Below, piece after piece: positions 18,121-26,779 of a stretch of DNA of 64,000 nucleotides. Position numbers and translations under genes: made by a program. The notes beneath the pieces were generated by a model. It was not told the origin of the DNA. It worked only from the letters and a program-made list of their open reading frames with translations, and ran no database searches. Every line of letters begins with the position of its first letter. The stretch's first letter is position 1. The stretch covers positions 65,152 through 129,151 of the forward strand of contig NZ_CABPVS010000005.1 in assembly GCF_902460845.1 (NCBI RefSeq), in the 5' to 3' direction. The stretch comes from Campylobacter concisus. Its GTDB lineage: Bacteria > Campylobacterota > Campylobacteria > Campylobacterales > Campylobacteraceae.

Positions 18121-18359
18121 TGTGTCTCTCGATCCCTTCAAAAGTAATAGAAATAGATGAAAATAACGTTGCCACCGTTGAGACTTTAGGCGTTACTAGA
18201 AAGGTAAGCCTAGATCTCATCTCTGAAGAGGTAAAAGTTGGCGAATATGTGCTAATCCACGTTGGATACGCCATGCAAAAGATTGACACGCAGTTTGCGC
18301 TTGAGAGCTTAGAGGTCTATCAAAAGATCGCTGAGGATATGGATGCGGGGAAAATTTGA
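18120..18359 (+). CDS. hypC: Hydrogenase assembly chaperone HypC
   Basis: Small chaperone that binds HypD to build the Fe(CN)2CO unit and then escorts the large subunit. The 79 residues start MCLSIPSKVIEID; the Cys directly after the start Met is the essential residue. The ATG overlaps the hypB TAA, and the TGA overlaps the hypD ATG. Length is normal. Confidence 0.97.
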   Translation: MCLSIPSKVIEIDENNVATVETLGVTRKVSLDLISEEVKVGEYVLIHVGYAMQKIDTQFALESLEVYQKIAEDMDAGKI

Positions 18360-19447
18360 TGGATCTTATCAATGATTTTCGCGACAAAAATTTAATCCTT
18401 GCCCTTTCAAAACTCATACAAAAAGAGAGTGTAAAACCGCTAAATATAATGGAAATTTGCGGCGGACACACGCATAGCATTATGAAATTTGCACTGCCAA
18501 GCTTGGTTGGAGAGCATATAAATTTCGTCCACGGCCCAGGCTGTCCGGTCTGCGTGATGCCAAAGAGCCGCATAGACGAGGCCTGTAAGCTTGCTAGCAT
18601 GGATAATGTGATCTTTTGCACGCTAGCTGACATGCTAAGAGTGCCTGGCTCAAAGACAAGCTTGCAAAAACTTCGTGGCGAGGGGCATGATATAAGAGCA
18701 CTTTACACGCCACTTGATGCGCTAAATATAGCTAAGCAAAATCCAGACAAAAAGGTTATATTTTTTGCCATTGGCTTTGAGACAACGACGCCAATGAGCG
18801 CAAATTTGGTTGAAAAAGTGGTGCAAGGGGGCATTAAAAATTTATACTTTCATATAAATCACGTAACCGTCCCAGCACCAGTTAGAGCCATAATGAGCGG
18901 TGAAAACGTGAGGATAGATGCATTTTTAGGCCCAAGCCATGTAAGTGTCATCACTGGAAGTAAAATTTACAAAGAGCTAGCAGATGAGTTTAAAAGACCA
19001 ATAGCCATTAGCGGATTTGAGCCGCTTGACATCATGGCAAGTGTACTAAATTTAGTCCGTCAGCAAAACGTAGGCACTTATGAGGTTTATAACGAGTACG
19101 CAAGAGCGGTCAAAGAAGAGGGCAACCTCAAGGCAAAAGAGCTCATCGCTAAGTACTTTGAGCCGTGCGACTTTGTCTGGAGAGGCCTTGGCGAGATAGC
19201 GCAAAGTGGCATGAAACTAAAAGATGAGTTTGCCTACCTTGACGCTAGAGTGCAGTTTGACTGCAATGTAGAGAGCGCTGGCGAGAGCAAAGCTTGCATT
19301 TGTGGGCAAATTTTAAGAGGGCTAGCAAAGCCAACAGAGTGCAAAGTCTTTGGCAAGGTCTGCAACCCGCAAAATCCGATAGGATCGTGCATGGTATCAA
19401 GCGAGGGCGCTTGTGCGGCATATTTTAAATACGCAAGAGTTGGTTAA
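18359..19447 (+). CDS. hypD: Hydrogenase formation protein HypD
   Basis: [4Fe-4S] scaffold on which iron receives CN and CO before transfer to the hydrogenase. The 362 residues show the family's CGGHTHS (near residue 35), GPGCPVCVMP and GFETTTP motifs and the C-terminal cluster-binding cysteines in CICGQILRGL, CKVFGKVCNPQ and GSCMVSSEGACAAYF. I prefer the ATG at 18359, overlapping the hypC stop, over the TTG three bases earlier. Confidence 0.97.
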   Translation: MDLINDFRDKNLILALSKLIQKESVKPLNIMEICGGHTHSIMKFALPSLVGEHINFVHGPGCPVCVMPKSRIDEACKLASMDNVIFCTLADMLRVPGSKTSLQKLRGEGHDIRALYTPLDALNIAKQNPDKKVIFFAIGFETTTPMSANLVEKVVQGGIKNLYFHINHVTVPAPVRAIMSGENVRIDAFLGPSHVSVITGSKIYKELADEFKRPIAISGFEPLDIMASVLNLVRQQNVGTYEVYNEYARAVKEEGNLKAKELIAKYFEPCDFVWRGLGEIAQSGMKLKDEFAYLDARVQFDCNVESAGESKACICGQILRGLAKPTECKVFGKVCNPQNPIGSCMVSSEGACAAYFKYARVG

Positions 19448-19455
19448 GGAATTTA

Positions 19456-20448
19456 ATGAAAAAGATAATGCTAAGCCACGGCGGCGGCGGCGAGGAGATG
19501 AACTCGCTTATAAACGAGACGATATTTAAAATTTTTGATAATGAAATTTTAAGGCAGAGCAACGACTCAGCGATATTAAATTTAAACGGCAAGATCGCAT
19601 TTAGCTCTGATAGCTTTGTGGTAACTCCCATTTTTTTTAATGGCGGCGACATCGGCAAGATCGCGGCTTGCGGCACGATAAACGACCTTGCGATGGTTGG
19701 AGCAAGCGCTAAATACCTAAGCTGCTCGCTCATCATCGAAGAGGGGCTAAGTATAGAGGAGCTTGAAAAGGTGCTTGGCTCACTTGCAAAAACTTGCAAA
19801 GAGAGCGGTGTAAGCGTAGTTTGTGGCGATACAAAGGTCGTACCAAAGGGCAAATGCGATAAAATTTTCATAAACACAGCAGGCATCGGCGAGATAGTTT
19901 GCGAAGGCGTGGAGCTTAAAAATTTAAAAGCAGGGGCTAAAATTTTAATCTCTGGAGATGTTGGTAGACACGGCGGCGTGGTGCTTGCAGCAAGAGAGGA
20001 ATTTGAGCTTGGGCTTGATCTAAAAAGTGACTGCAAGAGCCTAAAAGAGGTTGCTTTGAGGCTTTTTAGTGCTGGCATAAAACCGCAGTGCATGCGTGAT
20101 GCGACTAGGGGTGGGCTAAGTGCAGTGCTAAATGAATGGGCTAAATTTGCTAAATTTGACATCTTAGTTTTTGAAGAAAATATCAAGGTCGCAGACGAAG
20201 TGATGGGCGTTTGTGAGCTATTTGGATTTGAGCCTTATGAGCTTGCAAATGAGGGCACTTTTGTGATGGCTGTTGATGAGAGCCAGGCCGAGGACGCGCT
20301 TAAAATTTTAAGAGAATTTGACAAAAATGCGATGATAATAGGCGAGGTAATGGAAGCAAAAAACGAGCGCGTCATCATCGAAAATGCCTATAAATCAAGA
20401 AGATTTCTCGAGCCGCCAAAGGGCGAGCTACTGCCAAGGATATGCTAA
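19456..20448 (+). CDS. hypE: Hydrogenase expression/formation protein HypE
   Basis: ATP-dependent dehydratase that turns the HypF-made thiocarboxamide on its C-terminal cysteine into thiocyanate. The 330 residues have the PurM/AIRS-like fold: glycine-rich start LSHGGGGEEMN, FSSDSFVVTPIFF, CGTINDLAMVGA and RDATRGGLSAVLNEWA. It ends exactly in PRIC, so the catalytic terminal Cys is intact. The TAA overlaps the hypA ATG. Confidence 0.97.
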   Translation: MKKIMLSHGGGGEEMNSLINETIFKIFDNEILRQSNDSAILNLNGKIAFSSDSFVVTPIFFNGGDIGKIAACGTINDLAMVGASAKYLSCSLIIEEGLSIEELEKVLGSLAKTCKESGVSVVCGDTKVVPKGKCDKIFINTAGIGEIVCEGVELKNLKAGAKILISGDVGRHGGVVLAAREEFELGLDLKSDCKSLKEVALRLFSAGIKPQCMRDATRGGLSAVLNEWAKFAKFDILVFEENIKVADEVMGVCELFGFEPYELANEGTFVMAVDESQAEDALKILREFDKNAMIIGEVMEAKNERVIIENAYKSRRFLEPPKGELLPRIC

Positions 20449-20789
20449 TGCACGAGCTTAGTATCGTTCAAAATTTAGTTAGCCTTTGCGAGAAAAATGC
20501 CGCCAAAGAAAATGCCAAAGAGATAAGCAGGATCGAGATAAAGGTCGGCCGTTTAAGCGGAGTGGAGCCTCATTATTTGCAGAGCGCTTTTGATGTTTAT
20601 AAGGCTGGTACGATCTGCGAAAACGCCGAACTTGTGATAAATTTACAAGGCATTGTTATTGAGTGTTTGGATTGTAGATTTGGCGGGGAGCTTAGCGAAA
20701 ATGACTTTACCTGTCCAAAGTGCAAAAGTCAAAATTTAAAGGTGACTGACGGCGAAGATATGTATCTGATGCGCCTTGAGATGAAGTAA
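20448..20789 (+). CDS. hypA: Hydrogenase nickel incorporation protein HypA
   Basis: Nickel metallochaperone that works with HypB. HypA binds nickel through its N-terminal Met-His-Glu, so the true start must be the ATG at 20448 (MHELSIVQNL) and not the ATG two codons upstream at 20442. The resulting 113 residues carry a zinc site CLDC...CPKC (about 73-95). The ATG overlaps the hypE TAA. Last gene of the hyp operon; its stop codon lies inside the terminator stem. Confidence 0.97.
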   Translation: MHELSIVQNLVSLCEKNAAKENAKEISRIEIKVGRLSGVEPHYLQSAFDVYKAGTICENAELVINLQGIVIECLDCRFGGELSENDFTCPKCKSQNLKVTDGEDMYLMRLEMK

Positions 20790-20828
20790 AATTTTACATA
20801 TTTTTATATGTAAAATTTTATGTTTTTT
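20787..20828 (+). terminator. Strong terminator after hypBCDEA
   Basis: Perfect 15-bp stem TAAAATTTTACATAT (20787-20801) and ATATGTAAAATTTTA (20806-20820) with a TTTT loop, then TGTTTTTT. It begins with the hypA stop codon and closes the hydrogenase region. Confidence 0.85.
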
Positions 20829-20852
20829 ATCAAAATATTTTAATAGTTGTAG

Positions 20853-20896
20853 TATCAAAAAATAGCTATCAAGGCCTTGATCTTTAGCTTTTGATA
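20853..20896. repeat. 44-base imperfect palindrome with 14-bp perfect core
   Basis: The core ATCAAGGCCTTGAT (20868-20881) is a perfect palindrome, and outer arms TATCAAAA (20853-20860) and TTTTGATA (20889-20896) also pair; 17 of 22 positions match overall. It lies between the hypA terminator and the end of the convergent AsmA-like gene. It has no T-run on either side, so a binding site or a processed hairpin is as likely as a terminator. The rest of the 244-base gap shows nothing I recognise. Confidence 0.5.
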
Positions 20897-21033
20897 TCTT
20901 TTGACTAGTAAAATTTAAGCATTACGCACTTTACGAACCTAGGTTAGTATAGATAATCAAAAATGAGTGCCCACTCTTGGCTTTAGAAGTAGTCAATAAT
21001 TTTTCTATAATTTCCGTGCGTTGCAGATTTAAA

Positions 21034-23631
21034 CTACTCAAATATCAAAAACGGAGCCTGAATCACGTTTCTTATTATCTTTAGTGGTGAGAGCAGGGCG
21101 TCTTGCAGGATCTGTGTCGAGTACTCAGGTTTATCGGTAGTGCCTCGTATGGCGATGACGGTTGAGAGCGAGCGGTCCTTGCCAAGGATTATTTGATTTA
21201 CCAGTGGAATTTTATCAATGATACTACTAGCGTCTTTTAGTAGCTTTAGCTCAAGGTCGATGTTTATCTTTTTACTCTTTAGATCGATCGTACCACGCCC
21301 GCCGATATCAGCACTTGTTCCTATCATTTCAATCGCTAAAAATTCGATCATATCGCCATTTCTAGTGAGTAAAATTTTACCATTTTTAACAGTAAAGCCC
21401 TTGTCGTTAAAGTCGGGTGTTTTAAAGCTAAGAAGCGATGGAACCGAGTTTAAAAAGCTAAGTAGCCTTTGATAAAAGATATAATCTTTTAAAAAAGTAT
21501 CAAAAAATCTTACCTCAGCCTTGAAATTTTTCGAGTTTTCTCCAAGCATTTTTAGGCGAAATTTACCGCCCTCAAAGCTCTTGATGCCAAAAAGGTCGTT
21601 GATAAATTCTCCGCTTATGTCGGTTGCGTCTAAATTTATACTTTTTTCATCGTTAAAATAGCCAACTCTTCCTTGCTGAGCTAGGCCATTTAGTGAGATG
21701 TTTTTGCCCTTTTTCTCGGCACTAAAGCTAGTAAATGGTAGTGTTTTGTTTAAATCTTTTAAAATAATATCGCCGTTTCTTGCCAAGAGCTCAAGCGGTG
21801 TGCTTTGCTCGCTGGTTTTGTTATCGTCAAGCACTAGCAAATTTAGATCTTTAGTTTTTACGTTTATAGCTTTTTCTTTTATATCTAGGCTTAGCTTTTT
21901 ACTTGCGCTATCTACTTTCACACCAGCTTTTGAGACTAAAATTTTAAGATCATCGTTTTCATATTTTGAGCCATTTTTATCTAAAAACGGCAAATCAAAG
22001 TTTGCTCCTTTGGTAAAAATTTCAAGATCAGTAAAATCCTTACTTTTTATACTAAGCTCATCAAAACCACGCACGCCATTTTCCTTTAAAACAGGCGAGC
22101 TCTCTATGAAAAATTTACTATTTTTTGTTGCTATTTTACTTTCACTACCAAAGCTCATATCAAGCCCAAATGGCTCTATATTAAGCAAAGTTTCACCAGC
22201 CTTGCTAAAGTCCAAAAATGCGTTAAATGGCTCATTTTTAAAGGTTAAAATTTCATCATTTTTCTCTTTTAGATCAAAGCTTTCTATCACGCCTTTTATC
22301 TCGCCAGTGCTTTTTTGTAAATCTATATTCGCTTTGGCATTTGCCTTAAAAAAGTCAAGCCCAAAGCCGGTAGTATCGATGCTTAAATTCGTCGTATTTA
22401 TAAGCTTTACGAGAGCATTTTTGGTATTAAACTTACTCCCAGCAATCTCTAAAATCGCGTCACTTAGCTTAAATTCTCCATTTGCGACGACACTTTTTTC
22501 ATCAAAATTTTCTAAGCTTTTCTCATCAAGCTTTATCAAAATTTTTAAGCTAGCGTCCATTTTGCCGCTTAGCTGCCTTATTGGTACGATGATCTTATAG
22601 GCTTTTAATATCTCATTTATAGCTTCATCATAGATCGATTTTGTCTTTATAAGTAGCTCTAAATTTGCGCTTTTCTCATCAAAGATATTATTTATCGCAA
22701 CGCTTGAGCCATCAAGTTTTTTGTCCTTGTAAATAGGCGAAATAAGATCAAATTTAAGCTTTGAGTTTTTAAGCGTAATATTTGCCTCGCCTACATTTAC
22801 GGCTGGCAAGCCTTTTTCAAATTTAACGAGCAAATTTTTAGTATTTGCGGTGGCATTTAGATCATTTAGATAAAAGTCATTTTTGGCTAGATCCACCTTG
22901 CCGTTTATCTCTTTTAACTCGTAATCATCAGCAATGATGTATCCATATATCCAGTTTTTAACTTCACTATTTAGCTCTATGCGTCTATCAAGCTCATTAA
23001 TGAAGTTTTTAATGCTTCCAGCCTCGACATCGTAAGCTTTGTAAGTTAAAAATGTATCTTTTAGAACAAAATTTAGCTTACCGTGCAGCTCATGAGAGGT
23101 GAAATTTCCTTCAAATTTATAGTCATTTTTATCAAAATCTGCACTCCCTTCGCCGCTAATACTTACGTTAAAATCCTTAAAGCTTAAATTTCTAACACTA
23201 AAAAGATCTATTCCGTCTTGCTGTTCGTTTTGGAATTTTATATCCACGTTTAAATAAGGGCTATCAACAAAAAATATATCATCTAAAAATAGAATTTTTA
23301 GTTTAAAATCATCTCCTATTTGCACATTTTCAAGTGAAATTTCTTGAAAAATCGTATCTATAAAATCTACGCTTTTACTAAGATTTAAAAGGCGCTCATC
23401 GCTGTTTTTTTGCTTGCTCTCTTTCTTAAAATTTGGGAGCTTGATCTGCTTTGCTCTTACAATTATTTTTTTATCTAACTTTATATATAATTGCTCCAAT
23501 TTTACGCCGTAAAACTCGAAATCGTTAATTTTTATGCCGTATTTTAAAAGTAAAAGAAGCGAAAGAATCAAAATGATAAAAAATTTTATAAAAAAGCCAT
23601 ATTTAGACATTTTTTTTGATATCGTAGCCAT
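21034..23631 (-). CDS. AsmA/YhdP-like envelope protein (DUF3971 type)
   Basis: Large envelope protein of the AsmA-like superfamily, members of which form bridge-like conduits moving phospholipid between inner and outer membrane. The roughly 865 residues have one N-terminal signal anchor (about 12-32, FFIKFFIILILSLLLLLKYG), then long beta-rich, low-complexity Lys/Asp/Ser-rich sequence, and a conserved C-terminal AsmA region (about 730-865) with IGTSADIGGRGTIDLKSK and IPLVNQIILGKDRS. Start chosen at 23631, the second of two tandem ATGs, 5 bases after AGGA. Its 5' end overlaps the divergent mltG start by about 59 bases. The substrate and function here are inferred. Confidence 0.8.
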   Translation of the reverse strand: MATISKKMSKYGFFIKFFIILILSLLLLLKYGIKINDFEFYGVKLEQLYIKLDKKIIVRAKQIKLPNFKKESKQKNSDERLLNLSKSVDFIDTIFQEISLENVQIGDDFKLKILFLDDIFFVDSPYLNVDIKFQNEQQDGIDLFSVRNLSFKDFNVSISGEGSADFDKNDYKFEGNFTSHELHGKLNFVLKDTFLTYKAYDVEAGSIKNFINELDRRIELNSEVKNWIYGYIIADDYELKEINGKVDLAKNDFYLNDLNATANTKNLLVKFEKGLPAVNVGEANITLKNSKLKFDLISPIYKDKKLDGSSVAINNIFDEKSANLELLIKTKSIYDEAINEILKAYKIIVPIRQLSGKMDASLKILIKLDEKSLENFDEKSVVANGEFKLSDAILEIAGSKFNTKNALVKLINTTNLSIDTTGFGLDFFKANAKANIDLQKSTGEIKGVIESFDLKEKNDEILTFKNEPFNAFLDFSKAGETLLNIEPFGLDMSFGSESKIATKNSKFFIESSPVLKENGVRGFDELSIKSKDFTDLEIFTKGANFDLPFLDKNGSKYENDDLKILVSKAGVKVDSASKKLSLDIKEKAINVKTKDLNLLVLDDNKTSEQSTPLELLARNGDIILKDLNKTLPFTSFSAEKKGKNISLNGLAQQGRVGYFNDEKSINLDATDISGEFINDLFGIKSFEGGKFRLKMLGENSKNFKAEVRFFDTFLKDYIFYQRLLSFLNSVPSLLSFKTPDFNDKGFTVKNGKILLTRNGDMIEFLAIEMIGTSADIGGRGTIDLKSKKINIDLELKLLKDASSIIDKIPLVNQIILGKDRSLSTVIAIRGTTDKPEYSTQILQDALLSPLKIIRNVIQAPFLIFE

Positions 23632-24517
23632 CATTTTCCTAAGTATTTTTGTCTATTTGGCACGCCCTATAAACACAAGCAAGGTCGTTTTTATACCAAA
23701 GGGAAGTGTGGGCGAGATTATATCTTATTTAGCTAATCGCAACTTTAACTTAAGCGTGATAGACAAGTACGCCATACTTTTTATCGGCTCTCCGCAATCT
23801 GGCTGGATAGAGATCGGTCAAGACAAAATTTCAAGGGTTGGTTTTTTAAAAAAACTTGCAAAATCAAAAGCAGCTTTAACCGAGATAACGCTAATACCAG
23901 GCGAAACGACTATCATTTTTTTAAACCAGATCGCCGCCCAGCTAGGACTTGACCCAGTCAAATTAAATAGCGAATATAGCGCCCTTGCTCCAGTGAGTGA
24001 TGGCTTTTTGATGCCAAATACATACAAAATCCCAATAGGTATCAGCGAAAGGCACCTTGCTTTTTATCTTGTTAATTCATCAAGAAAGGCTCAAAGCGAG
24101 ATCAGCAATAAAATTTTTGGCGAATACAACGAGAAAAAATGGTTTAAAATTTTAACGATTGCTTCGATCATTCAAAAAGAAGCGGCAAATGATGCTGAGA
24201 TGCCACTTGTCGCCTCAGTCATTTATAACCGCCTAAATAAAGGCATGAGGCTGCAAATGGACGGTACACTAAACTATGGAATTTATTCGCACGATGTGAT
24301 CACGGCTGAGCGCATAAGAAGCGATATGAGCGAGTTTAATACCTATCTAAACGACGGCATTCCGCCAAGTCCAGTCTGCTCGGTCTCGATAAGTGCGATC
24401 AAAGCAGCAATAAACCCTGCAAAGAGCGATTATCTATACTTTGTGCTTGACAAAAAGGCAAAAAAACACATTTTTTCAAAAACCTTAAGCGAGCACAACC
24501 AAAATATAGGAAAATAG
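23573..24517 (+). CDS. mltG: Endolytic peptidoglycan transglycosylase MltG
   Basis: Inner-membrane lytic transglycosylase that cuts nascent glycan strands and so sets their length. From the ATG at 23573 (MIKNFIKKPYLDI) it has 314 residues: one N-terminal helix (about 12-30, VAIIFLSIFVYLARP), a LysM-like region and the YceG catalytic domain. The catalytic Glu is in SIIQKEAANDAEMPLVASV and the LQMDGTLNYGI motif follows. An upstream ATG at 23534 would add 13 residues, but has no ribosome binding site and a charged N-terminus that fits poorly. The start lies on the opposite strand of the AsmA-like gene's first codons. Confidence 0.92.
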   Translation: MIKNFIKKPYLDIFFDIVAIIFLSIFVYLARPINTSKVVFIPKGSVGEIISYLANRNFNLSVIDKYAILFIGSPQSGWIEIGQDKISRVGFLKKLAKSKAALTEITLIPGETTIIFLNQIAAQLGLDPVKLNSEYSALAPVSDGFLMPNTYKIPIGISERHLAFYLVNSSRKAQSEISNKIFGEYNEKKWFKILTIASIIQKEAANDAEMPLVASVIYNRLNKGMRLQMDGTLNYGIYSHDVITAERIRSDMSEFNTYLNDGIPPSPVCSVSISAIKAAINPAKSDYLYFVLDKKAKKHIFSKTLSEHNQNIGK

Positions 24518-24600
24518 AGCTAGAATTTGCGACAAATGCCTAAAATACAACGAGATTTAATAAAGAAAGTGATAAATTTTAAAAAAATAAAAGGGCTAAA

Positions 24601-26775
24601 ATGAGTGACATTATCTGGACCAAAACTGACGAAGCACCGCTTTTTGCAAGCTACTCTCTCTTTCCTATCGTAAAGAGCTTTTTATCACGCGCTGACATTG
24701 GCATAACTAGGGCCGATATTAGCCTAGCTGGGAGAATTTTATCTCTTTTTAGCAAAGAGCTTGGACTAAATAAGGCCGATGAGCTAGAGCTTTTAGGCGA
24801 ACTGACCGCTCACAAAGAGGCAAATATCATAAAACTGCCAAACATTTCAGCCACGCTCGTTCAGCTAAAAGCAGCGATAGAGGAGCTTAGAAGCAAGGGC
24901 ATAAATGTGCCTTTTTATCCAGATGAAATTATCACAGACTACGACGAAGATGTTGCTAAAAAATACCAAAAAGTGCTTGGTAGCGCAGTAAATCCAGTGC
25001 TTAGGCAAGGAAACTCAGATAGAAGAGTATTGCCTCCGGTTAAAGAATTTGCCAAGAAACATCCACATAGCAACGGCGACTGGGATAAGACAAATAAGAC
25101 AAAAATTTGCTACATGCAAAAGGGCGATTTTTATGAGAATGAGCGCTCAATTATCGCTAGTAGAGATGAGAAATTTTATATAAATTTTGTGAGCACGGAT
25201 GGCAAAAAAGAGCTTTTAAAAGAGCTTGCCGTACAAAGTGGCGAGATCGTAGATGCTACATATTTAAGCGTAGATGAGCTAGATAAATTTTATGAAAACT
25301 GTTTTGAAAAGGCGAAAAAAGAGAATTTAACCTTAAGCCTGCACCTAAAATGCACGATGATGAAGGTTAGTGACCCAGTCATCTTTGCGCATGCGATAAA
25401 AAGCTATTTTAAAGAGGTTTTTGAGCTGTTTGGTGAAAAGTTTAAAGCTCACGGCGTGGAGGCTAAAAACGGCTTAAAAGATATGTTTTCTAAAATTTTG
25501 CAGCTTAAAAATAAAGATGAAATTTTGGCTAAATTTGATGAAATTTTGAGCAAAAAGGCAAAAATTTGGGCACTAAATGAAAATGCCAGCAACTTTGACG
25601 TGCCAAATGATGTCATCATCGATGCTTCTGTGCCAGCGCTTATTAGAAACTCAGGGAAAGTAAAAGATAGAAGCGGCGAGCTAAATTTCTCGCTTTGCAT
25701 GATCCCAGATAGGACCTACGCTAGAGTTTATGAGGCTTGCGTGGCGGACTTTAAGGAGCATGGCGCGCTTGATGTAAGCAAGATCGGCAGCGTGGCAAAC
25801 GTGGGGCTAATGGCTAAAAAGGCCGAGGAGTATGGCAGCCACGATAAGACTTTCATCGCAAAAGAAGACGGAGAATTTGTAGTTTTTGATGAGGCTGGTG
25901 AGAGTGTCTTTAAATTTAGCGTCAAAAAGGGTGACATTTTTAGGATGACGCAGGCAAAAGATGATGCGATAAATGCGTGGTTTGAGCTTGCTTTTAAAAG
26001 AGGCGAAATTTCAAAAGATGAGCTTATATTTTGGCTAGATAGTAGCCGTGCTCATGATAGAAATTTGATAGCTAAATTTGAGAAATTTAAAGATAAATTT
26101 AGAAGCTCTGGCGTGAAATTTGAGATTTTAAACTACGAGCAAGCAACTAAAAGATCGCTTGAAGCAATAAGAGCTGGTAAAGACGTTATAAGCGTAACCG
26201 GTAACGTTTTAAGAGACTATTTAACTGATCTTTTTCCGATATTTGAGCTAGGTGGCAGCTCTAAAATGCTCTCAGTAGTGCCGCTACTTGCTGGTGGAGC
26301 GATGTTTGAGACTGGCGCTGGTGGAACGGCTCCAACGCTTGTAAAAGAGCTAAAAGAGAAAAACCATCTACTTTGGGATAGCCTCGGCGAGTTTTTAGCG
26401 CTTAGTGCTTCGCTCGAGCATTTGGCATTTGCTAAGCAAAAAAAAGAGGCAAAAGAGCTAAGTGATGCGCTAAATAGAGCGGTTGCTAGCTATTTGGACG
26501 AAAACAAAACGCCAAATGCCACTCTTGATACTAGGGAGTCGCACTTTTATCTAGCACTTTTTTGGGCAAGAGAAATGGCAAAAAGTGGCGGGATTTTAAG
26601 CAAAATTTTTGAAAATTTAGCAAACGAGCTAGAAAAAAGTGAGAGTGAAATTTTAAAAGAGATAAGACAAAATGATGGTGCAAGCGTGGAATTTGGTGGA
26701 TATTATTTGCCAGATGAAGTAAAAGCAAATGAGGTCATGAGACCAAGTAAAATTTTAAATCAAATAATAGGATGA
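24601..26775 (+). CDS. icd: Isocitrate dehydrogenase, NADP-dependent, monomeric type
   Basis: Oxidatively decarboxylates isocitrate to 2-oxoglutarate in the TCA cycle. At 724 residues it is of the monomeric IDH family (about 740 residues), unrelated in size to the 416-residue dimeric enzyme. Characteristic stretches include VLRQGNSDRRVLPPVK, LSLHLKCTMMKVSDP, MIPDRTYARVYEA and ETGAGGTAPTLVKEL. First gene of a run with mdh (4-base gap) and oorDABC. Ribosome binding site AAAAGGG. Confidence 0.97.
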   Translation: MSDIIWTKTDEAPLFASYSLFPIVKSFLSRADIGITRADISLAGRILSLFSKELGLNKADELELLGELTAHKEANIIKLPNISATLVQLKAAIEELRSKGINVPFYPDEIITDYDEDVAKKYQKVLGSAVNPVLRQGNSDRRVLPPVKEFAKKHPHSNGDWDKTNKTKICYMQKGDFYENERSIIASRDEKFYINFVSTDGKKELLKELAVQSGEIVDATYLSVDELDKFYENCFEKAKKENLTLSLHLKCTMMKVSDPVIFAHAIKSYFKEVFELFGEKFKAHGVEAKNGLKDMFSKILQLKNKDEILAKFDEILSKKAKIWALNENASNFDVPNDVIIDASVPALIRNSGKVKDRSGELNFSLCMIPDRTYARVYEACVADFKEHGALDVSKIGSVANVGLMAKKAEEYGSHDKTFIAKEDGEFVVFDEAGESVFKFSVKKGDIFRMTQAKDDAINAWFELAFKRGEISKDELIFWLDSSRAHDRNLIAKFEKFKDKFRSSGVKFEILNYEQATKRSLEAIRAGKDVISVTGNVLRDYLTDLFPIFELGGSSKMLSVVPLLAGGAMFETGAGGTAPTLVKELKEKNHLLWDSLGEFLALSASLEHLAFAKQKKEAKELSDALNRAVASYLDENKTPNATLDTRESHFYLALFWAREMAKSGGILSKIFENLANELEKSESEILKEIRQNDGASVEFGGYYLPDEVKANEVMRPSKILNQIIG

Positions 26776-26779
26776 GAAA

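Noticed and set aside
19425..20186. 253-residue open frame on the minus strand
   Set aside because: Antisense to hypE, Ser/Pro/Leu-rich shadow; hypE has every expected motif including the terminal Cys.
20442..20447. hypA start at 20442
   Set aside because: Would put two extra residues before the Met-His-Glu nickel site that must be N-terminal.
21698..22600. 300-residue open frame on the plus strand
   Set aside because: It lies antisense to the AsmA-like gene; the product is a Ser/Phe/Leu-rich shadow of Lys/Asp/Glu-rich codons, with no domain pattern and no ribosome binding site.
24518..24600. Possible tRNA or small RNA between mltG and icd
   Set aside because: Only 83 bases, AT-rich, no cloverleaf pairing.
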